Positions 56,802 to 64,000 of a stretch of DNA of 64,000 nucleotides are shown here, piece by piece (the stretch's first letter is position 1; the number at the start of each line of letters is the position of its first letter). The notes under the pieces are model-generated. The model had not been told where the DNA came from. It saw only the letters and a program-made list of their open reading frames with translations, and did not search any database. The stretch is from assembly GCA_018398575.1 (NCBI GenBank), contig JAGTXZ010000011.1, positions 1,736,001 to 1,800,000 of the forward strand, written 5' to 3'. Made by a program: the position numbers and the translations under genes. This DNA comes from Ampelomyces quisqualis. Its lineage: Eukaryota; Ascomycota; Dothideomycetes; Pleosporales; Phaeosphaeriaceae.

Positions 56802-58814
56802 CTACCACCCCCAAACCTCATCCCACCTCCTCCCGTCCAACTCGACCGGCCCATTCCACCTCCCCAACCTCGGGGCCCCCGCCCCTGGCTCCGGCAAACA
56901 AATCCAATCTCGCACGCACCCAGGGATTTCCTGCTTGCTATGACTCACACACAGCAGCGCTTGATGGTCTTGCAAACCCGTCACAACGACTTCTCCGGCA
57001 TCCCAGGGCACCGGCAGGGGCCCGGCGTCTGTGTATTGCAAGTGCATAAGCTGACCGCGACTGAGGAACAACAAGCATTTATCCCGTGCAGCGTCGTCCA
57101 TGCCGCTGAAGGCTTCGTCGAGGATGACGATATCTGGATTGGCAATGGTAGCGCGGAGGAACAGCAGGACGCGCTGTGCGGAGAAGGAGAGTTGGCCGAA
57201 AAGGGTGTTTGATGCCCATTGTGTTCCTTTGGTGTTTTCTTTTGCTGGCGACGGACTGACTTCGCTTTCGAACCAAGCTAGACATGCATCTACTTTTTTA
57301 GTCGCGGCGGCATCCAGTCGCGGACGCGTTATGGGTGTGTCGCTCCACGCGCTTTCAAGAGCGGTCCGCACGCTCAAGTGTTTGGGAAACAGCGCGTGGA
57401 CTTCGGGACTTGCGTGCCCCATTCTCGACTGGATTTCGAAAATAGGAATGCCTGGGACGCCTGGCTCGGGGAGGCGTGAGCGCCCAAAGAGCTTGACGGG
57501 CGCAGAGTAGGTCTGCGGGTGGTCGGATGTTACGAGCGCGAGCAAGGTCGTTTTTCCCGAGCCGTTGGCACCGAATATACCCCAGCGCTGACCGCGACGG
57601 ATGGTGAAGTGTAGGCCAGACTGTAGATTGCCGTTATTGTCTGGTTGTTGCCAGTCGCCCAGGACCGAGTTGGAGCTATAGGAGATGCGGACGCCTTGCA
57701 TTTCGACAATGGGTTCGCCGGTCGGAACGGAGGCGGTGTCGATTTTTCGGAAGCCGTCGCGACTGAGTATCGTGGTGGCTGAAGATGTGGGAGACTTGCT
57801 AGAGTCGAAATACCCACTTTCAGAGAGATTGCGGCCGACCTCCCGCTGTTCAAGGATTTTCGCATCCACGTCCTTTCCGATCCTGCCAGACTTGTCCATG
57901 TCTTGGTACTGTTTCTTCAGATACTGGAATACTTCTTCTTTCGGCCCCAGCGCATCGACTTCTCCGTTTTCGCCCGCATAAACCACATGCGTGATCCACT
58001 CCGGCATGGCATCCTGCGGTCTCAAGCTCAGCACAATGCGGGGAGCATTGGCTTCTGCCAACCGATGAAGCACCTTGCTGATATGTTTCGTGACAATAGG
58101 ATCCAAGCCGATGAATGGCGCATCCAGACACAACATCAGTGGTTGTGCCAACAAAGCCTTTCCAATCCTTGCTCTTCGACTTTGCCCATTACTCAGCATA
58201 GCGATCGGCTTCTGTAAGAACCTCTCCAATTCAAGATGATGCATGACCTGGCGCATGACTTTTTCATCGACAGATTTTGCCTTGACTTCTTCTTCCCCAG
58301 GGTTCATCGTCACAACACCAGTCAAGTAGCGCTGCAAAGTAAAGTCTGTGTCTTCCTTGAGTGATTCGTATCGTGCAGATAGGTATGCGCCACCAAAGGC
58401 TTTGCGCTCCACGTCGAAGCCGACATAGTCAATTGCACGGTCCGGATAGCGCAAGTTGGGGCTCCGTCGCGCGACTTCTTCTGATAGGAGATATGGATGT
58501 GAGCGTGCTGTCGGCGGGAAGCAGAGCAATTGACCACGTAAGATTTGGAGAAATGCTGTTCTGACATTGGATGACGGGCTGAGTATGGTCCAATGTTGAT
58601 TCGGTGTCGAGAACGAAGGTAGAGTCAAGTTTAGGTTGGGGAACAGTGCTGGGATCGGAGCTAGATTTTGGGTAGCTGATGGGATTGAGGATGGGTGTTG
58701 GCGATAGAACGTGCCATGGTCAATTCTGACGATGGGTTCGGAGCACAATCGGCGTGAAGCTTGGAGCTTTACGCTTGTTGCTGCTGCGAGAAACAGCGCG
58801 CTCGTTCGCCGCAT
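56802..58814 (-). CDS. Twin-ATPase ABC protein, YDR061W-like, possibly mitochondrial
   Basis: 670 residues from the ATG at 58814, single exon, no transmembrane segments. Two ABC ATPase domains. Domain 1 keeps the signature LSNGQSRRARIG (near 206) and Walker B LMLCLDAPFIGLD, but its Walker A position reads ILSPSSNVRTA, without the essential Gly/Lys. Domain 2 has an intact Walker A GANGSGKTT (near 415) and Walker B DIVILDEAFSGMD, but a degenerate signature (LSFSAQ). The N-terminus MRRTSALFLAAATSVKLQAS is basic with no acidic residues and resembles a mitochondrial presequence. This is the layout of the soluble PhrA/ModF-like ABC proteins such as yeast YDR061W, whose function is poorly known. An earlier in-frame ATG at 58886 would add 24 residues. 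Confidence 0.85.
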   Translation of the reverse strand: MRRTSALFLAAATSVKLQASRRLCSEPIVRIDHGTFYRQHPSSIPSATQNLAPIPALFPNLNLTLPSFSTPNQHWTILSPSSNVRTAFLQILRGQLLCFPPTARSHPYLLSEEVARRSPNLRYPDRAIDYVGFDVERKAFGGAYLSARYESLKEDTDFTLQRYLTGVVTMNPGEEEVKAKSVDEKVMRQVMHHLELERFLQKPIAMLSNGQSRRARIGKALLAQPLMLCLDAPFIGLDPIVTKHISKVLHRLAEANAPRIVLSLRPQDAMPEWITHVVYAGENGEVDALGPKEEVFQYLKKQYQDMDKSGRIGKDVDAKILEQREVGRNLSESGYFDSSKSPTSSATTILSRDGFRKIDTASVPTGEPIVEMQGVRISYSSNSVLGDWQQPDNNGNLQSGLHFTIRRGQRWGIFGANGSGKTTLLALVTSDHPQTYSAPVKLFGRSRLPEPGVPGIPIFEIQSRMGHASPEVHALFPKHLSVRTALESAWSDTPITRPRLDAAATKKVDACLAWFESEVSPSPAKENTKGTQWASNTLFGQLSFSAQRVLLFLRATIANPDIVILDEAFSGMDDAARDKCLLFLSRGQLMHLQYTDAGPLPVPWDAGEVVVTGLQDHQALLCVSHSKQEIPGCVRDWICLPEPGAGAPRLGRWNGPVELDGRRWDEVWGW

Positions 58815-59021
58815 GATGAAAGCTTGTCCATGATTGATCTTGGGGATTGTGTGTACATGTCCATGCGCGGCGAGAGCGTTTAGCACGCCGTAGTGAGTTG
58901 GCTCCGAGGTTGTTCCGTCTCCCGCTCCTGCCTCGGTTCGCGTCGACGGCTGCGGGACCGCTCCTCGCAGGAGGACGATGTGTGCGTGAAGTGTAGGACG
59001 ATATCACACGGGCATCTTAGA

Positions 59022-59447
59022 ATGCTCCCCGCACTGCAGCCATCGCGGCCAAAGGTGGGCATCGTACAGTGGGAGTCGCGATCCATGTCTGAGCCTGACG
59101 TCGCATAGCCTCCACAGCAGTCTGCGCCGCCTACAATCGCGCCCCAGCAGCGACGCGCCGCGCACGAATCTTATCAACAAGCACAGCAGCCGGGGCCTCT
59201 TCTTCCGGGCCCGCCTGCTCGACCACGCAGTCAGATCGAAGCCATGCCTCCTTTTCGCCCTGCCCAACCCCCTGCGCCAATGGTCTACGACAGCGCAATC
59301 CGGCACCCAGTCTTCTTCACCCAGAACCTGAAGAAACCGCCGTTTCCCGTTCCTCAGATTGCGAGCCGAGGATGGAGTCCGGTCGCGAATGGCTATGTAA
59401 TGGAACAGCAGAGGGCTATGGGTGCGGAGCCGAGAACGAAGTTGTGA
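59022..59447 (+). CDS. Small hypothetical protein, 123 aa, two exons
   Basis: Not recognised. Proposed exons 59022-59054 and 59109-59447, with a 54-bp intron (GTGGGC..GCATAG) that removes an in-frame TAG and keeps frame. The product starts MLPALQPSRPK, is Pro/Gln-rich in the first half (PPQQSAPPTIAPQQRR) and has a more ordered, conserved-looking end (YDSAIRHPVFFTQNLKKPPF, then ASRGWSPVANGYVMEQQRAM). If the splice is wrong, a 67-residue protein from the ATG at 59244 (MPPFRPAQPPAP) is the fallback. It lies between ABC and POP4; a divergent promoter with the ABC gene would be about 200 bp. Confidence 0.4.
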
Positions 59448-59705
59448 TGAAATAATGATAGTCGAGTGTATGCATTTGGCCTTCAACCACGACCCGGACG
59501 TAGAATAGAGAAACCACGGAGCTCTTTCATTATGTGACCAGAGATGCTCCATGAATGGGTTCGAATGATGCTCGATGCTCAGACTTGGCGCGCTCACTAG
59601 CTCACCAGCAGCTCCAACCACTTTTCGAGGCTGTTTTCTTTTATTTTCTTCGCACCTCGGCTTCGCGACCAGCAGTCTTACTAATTCCTCTGCTCACCGT
59701 CGCCC

Positions 59706-60464
59706 ATGGCCGACTCCAATGCCGTGCCATTCGGCCAGGCTCTACTCGGACGCGCCTTCTCCCCCGAGACAGCAGCAACCCACTACACCCAACGAGCACT
59801 CAAACGGCCCCTCACGATCCGCGCCACGTCTCCCACGCCCTCCGCGCGTGCAATCCGCCGACGGGAACTGAACGAGCGCAAAGAAAAAGCCCGCAAGCAC
59901 GGCAAGCAAAAGCCACGCCCGCTGTCCGCCGCCGAGAAGCGCAAGCTATGTCTGAACGAGATCCCCAAGGCACAGCACAAATACGCCCTCTACGAGCCGC
60001 TGCACAACTTGTGGCTGGGATACATGCGAGAAATTCTGGGCGTGAATGATGCGCAACGGGCAGTTTATCTGACCCCAGCATCAAGCGGCCAAATGCTCGC
60101 AAGCGCAGACATGCATGGCGCCTTGCTCAGCGTGGTCCGAAGCCGCTGCGTCAGTCGCGTAGGCCTGCAAGGCATAGTTGTCCGCGATACGAGGTTTACG
60201 TTTGAAATCATCACCAGGGACAACGCACTCAAGGGTAAGTCTAGGCAAATCAGGTAAGTCGTGCAACAAGATCTCTGACTGGTGAATTTTACAGCGATCC
60301 CAAAAGAGCACACTGTCTTCCGTTTCGAGATTGAACTCCTAGAGAAGGAGGGCGAGGAGATGCAGAAGCCGTTGGTGTTTGAGCTGTTTGGTGAACAGTT
60401 CCAGACGAGGGCGGCGGATCGCGCCAACAAGAAGTTTAGAATGCATTATCAGCCGGATCTCTGA
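59706..60464 (+). CDS. POP4: Ribonuclease P/MRP protein subunit Pop4 (Rpp29)
   Basis: Two exons, 59706-60234 and 60295-60464, giving 232 residues; intron 60 bp. Pop4 binds the RNA of RNase P and RNase MRP, which process tRNA 5' ends and rRNA. A basic N-terminal helix-rich region (RRRELNERKEKARKHGKQK) precedes the Sm-like barrel: YEPLHNLWLGYM, ADMHGALLSVVRSRC, VGLQGIVVRDTRFTFEIITR, then IPKEHTVFRFE after the splice and FELFGEQFQTRAADRANKKF near the end. Start context CCCATGGCC. Convergent with the RTA1-like gene across 500 bp. Confidence 0.93.
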
Positions 60465-60963
60465 GGGGGTCTGCTGCCGATACCTTGCATCGAGCGAAGA
60501 GGATACTGCCACACAAACGCCGCAGTATTGCGCTCGTGTAAGTCGGCGCAACGGCTACAAGTCAGTCGCCACGGTAGTCTTGTGGTGTGGGGAGAATCTA
60601 CGCCAAAGCTTATGGGCTTGAGCAGATTGCCACATGGTGACAGGAGCGGCGCCACGCTACGGCGTTCATTAGTCATACGTCTATGTGAACGGCAAGGAAG
60701 CAAGGACTATGAAGGAGAGAACTGGTCTTTATAATCATGATCAAAGTTGTAGCCATCTTAGATGAACTCTGGAAGGGTATGCTTATATCAGCTGAAGAGT
60801 AGGTATGTTTGCGGCGACCGCGTTCGATTGATCGATCGCCGGATCTCCAAATACATAGTATATCAAAACGCCGCCCTGCTGGATGCAATGGGTATCTTCC
60901 CGATCCGAAACGCCATATTGAAAAATGTCATGCTCGTTATCATATCTCTTGGTGTGCTTCGTT
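60465..60963. other. POP4-RTA1 convergent 3' region
   Basis: 499 bp of 3' flanking DNA, AT-richer at the right end. No gene seen. Confidence 0.5.
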
Positions 60964-61959
60964 CTACACCCTACTAGCAGCGGCAGGGCCATTTTGAAAG
61001 TCCTCGGGCCTAAACTCCCTGAGCTCTCCTTCCTGCGGCCCAGGCCCATTCATCGAACTAATTTCATCCTTCTCTTTCATCGCTCTGCCCTTGTCGAGCG
61101 CAAAGCCAGTGTACGTCCTCGGCAAATAGCGTCCCGGGTGCCAAACCGCGAAGACGACGAGCACGAGCATCATGGGCGCGGCGTCAAAGACCCAGAAGCA
61201 CCATTCGTGGGATTGCAAGTACTGGAGGCCGTAGTCCTGGTCGTGCGGGATTTCCATGATGCGGTAGATGGCTCTGAGGGCGATGATGATGGAGGAGAGG
61301 TTGATGGTGTAGGAGAGCTTGCGCCAGAGTTTCATGTCGCCCAGGTCGTATGCGCGCCAGAATTGCGAGATGTAGAAGTAGCGACATGAGATGACGCTGA
61401 AGGACACAAAGCACATCATTTGCAAGACGAGGCCGAGAATAAGGATGATGCGGCCCGGTAGTGCTTTTCGTTCCGAGGATTCAATCGTCCGTTCTGGAGA
61501 CTTGTCGTGGTCGTATTGTTGGGATATTTGACTGGCGCCGACGAGTTGAATGAGGAAAGAGAAGAGATCGAACACGACGAAAGTGGGCGTTATCCAGCGC
61601 GGGAAACACCATAGCGTCTTGAAATTGAGGGCGTAGGTTGGGCAGCTGAACCAGACTACGCGTGAGAAGGCAGTGTAGCAAGCTGCAGCCAGGAAGGAAG
61701 GGGCCAGTAAGATCATGACCCAGGATACAAGGAACGGAATGTCTTTTTGCTCATCGAGAGCGGATACGAGCCGACATACATGTCCGAGCGCAAGGCTGAG
61801 GACGCCGATGATGGCGGCCCAAAAGAACCAGGATCGATTGCGCATGTACTGGTAGATGGAGAAAAGGCTGATGAGAACAAATAGAATAGTGCCCACAACG
61901 GCTAGAGGAACGCTAGGATCGTATATGTAAGGATTTAGAATATTCTTTTGTGCTAACAT
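60964..61959 (-). CDS. RTA1-like seven-transmembrane protein
   Basis: 331 residues, single exon. Seven hydrophobic segments are visible, beginning with LAVVGTILFVLISLFSIYQY and WFFWAAIIGVLSLALGH, and ending with AAPMMLVLVVFAVWHPGRYL. Family features of the RTA1/lipid-translocating exporter group: an ordered FDLFSFLIQLVGA, a QxxG-type second half of this segment, FRAIYRIME-like RAIYRIME with HEWCFWVFDA. Members (Rta1, Rsb1) confer resistance to toxic lipids or sterol inhibitors; substrate is unknown here. The C-terminal tail is acidic and cytosolic. Start at MLAQKNILNPYIYDPS is typical. Confidence 0.9.
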   Translation of the reverse strand: MLAQKNILNPYIYDPSVPLAVVGTILFVLISLFSIYQYMRNRSWFFWAAIIGVLSLALGHVCRLVSALDEQKDIPFLVSWVMILLAPSFLAAACYTAFSRVVWFSCPTYALNFKTLWCFPRWITPTFVVFDLFSFLIQLVGASQISQQYDHDKSPERTIESSERKALPGRIILILGLVLQMMCFVSFSVISCRYFYISQFWRAYDLGDMKLWRKLSYTINLSSIIIALRAIYRIMEIPHDQDYGLQYLQSHEWCFWVFDAAPMMLVLVVFAVWHPGRYLPRTYTGFALDKGRAMKEKDEISSMNGPGPQEGELREFRPEDFQNGPAAASRV

Positions 61960-63344
61960 ATGGGTAAGAATGAGTGTAGTAGACCCAAGTCAGTGGACTC
62001 ACGTTCGCCGGTAACACTCCTAGTAGGCAAATCGACCACCAATGCGCTCCTGCCCTCGAACAATAATCTGGTGATCATGTCACTAATTTGGGTTTCTGGT
62101 TCCGCTCGCTAGTGCTTTGGAGTTGGAGTACTAGCTGTCGCCACAATAGATCGTGTCCGGTTCCGCTCTACGGGTCATGGCCAGAACACAAGGTCCATTC
62201 TCTCTCAGAGGGCGGAGAACCCACAGTAGTAGAAGTACAGGGTGGCGGAGAGAGGAGCAAAGGCCATTGCTAAGAGGGGCGGCAGCATCATGGTGTTACT
62301 TAAGTGACTCCGCTGCCCAGAGGAATAAGATGCTTGGCGGTCCTTGAGCGGGCGGAGCTACCAAAGCAACAGCCACACTCTTTCCCCGGGACTTTCGTGA
62401 TCCCGGCGCCCATGTCCCGCTGAACAGCCCGATCCCTGAGTTCATCGCCCATTTCATCCTGGAACGAAAAGTGGCTGCGGTCTGTCCGTGTCTCTTGCAG
62501 AAATTCCGATGGCCAAATACGACAAGCCGGATACTGGCATCTTTGCGCAGCACACAAGTCCATGGCACGTATCACGTGGCGCCTTGGCTCGACCAACGAT
62601 GCGCCGCCGATTCGCAGCCTCCAAGCATTGGCAACGCCAGAACGACGACGCAAGGCAATTGTTGGCACACTTGTGTCGCGACGGACGGGTGTTGCGACAT
62701 GACGCATCGGGAGACATGTGCGCGGTGTTTTTACTGCCTGGATGTTTGCGTACGTGCCAAACATGATCGGTGAGACTACGAGGCTTGGGGACGCACGAGA
62801 CGCACGCGCCCGTGGCATAGCTTTCTTGCGGCATTTTCTTTTGGCTGCTTGTCTCGACCATCTTGGGTGGAGCGCATGCCGCGCGGTGTGGTGTTGTGAG
62901 GCTTCACAGCACCGAGGAGCAACACCGGCCAGAAGGTTCTTTGGCAGGTGCTCCGTCTGGAGTCTGGACGCACAGAACATGAATAAGTGGCAACACGGCA
63001 CGAAGACATGCACTTTCTGTACGTCGCAAATGTCAATGGGAACCGGAAAGAGACAAACGTTACAGTGTGCCACATGATAGCCGGATGTGGCGTGAGAGAT
63101 TGTCTTCAAATTTTGTTCTGTGGAGAAGCATACTGCCTGGAAGAGGATACCTAGGTGGACACGGCTTTCGAAACCCATAGAAATGGCCGTGTCTGGGGCT
63201 TTGTTTCGTGATGCTGACTCTACCGCGTGTATCGGAAAGGACGGCAATATAGCGTAGAAATTGAAATTACCGTTTCAGCGCCTCGCCATGAAGCAAGGCA
63301 AGTCCGGAAACTCTGACTGTTCAACTTCTCATCTAGCGCCGCAC
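61960..63344. other. Upstream region of RTA1-like gene, no supported gene
   Basis: A 315-codon minus-strand frame (62300-63247) dominates but has unusual Cys/His/Arg-rich composition and no recognisable domain. Overlapping frames of about 90-120 codons exist on the plus strand, as expected from GC-rich DNA. I cannot decide between a fast-evolving gene and chance. Confidence 0.4.
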
Positions 63345-64000
63345 TTACTCGTCGTCCAACTGCTGACCTCCACCAACCTCGGCCTCATCATCGTCTCCAG
63401 GAAGACCCTTCTTCAGCCACCTCACCTCCTTCGGCTTCCGGTCCATCCATAGCTCGTTCGGGAGCCAAGTGAAGAAGCTGCACATGGACTCACGAACCTC
63501 GTCAAGAACAGTGATGCCACCCTCCAACTTCAATATGTTTGCATCCATCCTCAAGCCCACGAAGCACTCTTCAAGCACACTCTCTTCAACCCAGAACTCG
63601 TAGGCTTGCCCTGCACCAGCCCGTTGAGGCTTGCCGTTGGGGTATTTGTCTTTAGGGAGGTCCCACTCATCGTACTCGTCGGTGTACCAAGTCTCACACA
63701 TGAGTTTTCCCAGTGGCTCAATTCGGCTCAACTTGTCCTCGACCAATTTACTCTGCTTCTGGTACAACTCCTTTGTAGAGTTGGTTGGTAGCTGAATGTC
63801 GACAACTTCAAGGCCTGCAGTGATCTGTTGGAGGATCTTGAGCCGTTTTGCCTCTAGCATATCGCACTGCTCATCTGAGCCCATGATAGCGACACCGGTG
63901 TTGAACTTTATCCTTGCCTCCTCGTCACGTATGCCGACCTTCTCGATCGCCATGCCCTCCTCCTTTATGTCCTCAACCCAGGATTTGTCGCCTGTATACA
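63345..64000 (-). CDS. Hypothetical protein, C-terminal 217 residues (5' end outside window)
   Basis: Not recognised. The frame is open to the right edge (YTGDKSWVEDIKEEG precedes the first Met), so the start lies beyond 64000. The visible part is acidic and mixed alpha/charged, with several Trp-rich motifs (ETWYTDEYDEWDLPKDKYP, SFFTWLPNELWMDRK, EVRWLKKGLPG) and an acidic tail (DDDEAEVGGGQQLDDE). No membrane segment. Good codon pattern and length make it a real gene; no function can be given. Confidence 0.65.
   Translation of the reverse strand, partial: YTGDKSWVEDIKEEGMAIEKVGIRDEEARIKFNTGVAIMGSDEQCDMLEAKRLKILQQITAGLEVVDIQLPTNSTKELYQKQSKLVEDKLSRIEPLGKLMCETWYTDEYDEWDLPKDKYPNGKPQRAGAGQAYEFWVEESVLEECFVGLRMDANILKLEGGITVLDEVRESMCSFFTWLPNELWMDRKPKEVRWLKKGLPGDDDEAEVGGGQQLDDE

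Noticed and set aside
59004..59621. 205-codon minus-strand open frame
   Set aside because: Overlaps the plus-strand spliced gene at 59022-59447 and is Arg/Ser/Leu-rich without domains; more likely an antisense shadow.
62300..63247. 315-codon minus-strand open frame
   Set aside because: Unusual Cys/His/Arg-rich composition, no recognisable domain, several equally plausible overlapping frames. Left as unresolved.
1..64000. CRISPR arrays, bacterial operons, ribosome binding sites, prophage
   Set aside because: Gene structure with spliceosomal introns shows a eukaryotic chromosome; no regularly spaced direct repeats were seen.

Overview
This is a window of filamentous ascomycete (Pezizomycotina) nuclear DNA. 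Genes carry short GT..AG introns (mostly 45-75 bp) with CTAAC/CTGAC-like branch points, and the gene set includes a GH11 xylanase, a Git3-type receptor, an RTA1-family protein and a fungal-type Pps1. A dothideomycete is my best guess from the general gene types; this is inference. I see no convincing tRNA, rRNA, CRISPR array or intact transposon.

Layout. 1-4.3 kb: 3' end of CHO2 (phospholipid methylation), then a peroxisomal Lon protease. 4.3-7.2 kb: AT-rich DNA without a recognisable gene. 7.3-14.2 kb: an orphan gene divergent from the TRP-type vacuolar Ca2+ channel YVC1 (13 exons, several of them micro-exons), then a C2H2 zinc-finger gene. 14.2-18.4 kb: a 4.3 kb gap between convergent genes. 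18.5-25.3 kb: PI31-like proteasome regulator, ATG18 and the wybutosine enzyme PPM2/TYW4, the last two divergent across 185 bp. 25.3-34.7 kb: an accessory, AT-richer island with three decayed genes (class III aminotransferase, coiled-coil protein, protein-kinase-like protein) whose nonsense codons mostly look like C-to-T or G-to-A changes. The island also holds two adjacent small Cys/His proteins and five copies of a 9-bp word, TACTCCGTA. 34.7-35.4 kb: an intronless secreted GH11 xylanase at the island border. 36-64 kb: dense housekeeping DNA with MCM6, a SUN-domain protein, UDP-glucose 4-epimerase, ARC1, a UCH deubiquitinase, a Git3-like GPCR, DCS1, DNA polymerase delta subunit 4, PPS1, a twin-ATPase ABC protein, a small orphan, POP4, an RTA1-like membrane protein and a partial orphan.

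How it fits together. Most genes are unrelated housekeeping functions, as is normal for fungal chromosomes. MCM6 and the polymerase delta subunit 4 gene share CGCGAAA-type elements upstream, and the SUN gene has an upstream ACGCGT box, which suggests common G1/S (MBF-like) control. Exon boundaries were worked out by hand from reading frame, splice consensus and family similarity; every multi-exon model given closes in frame.
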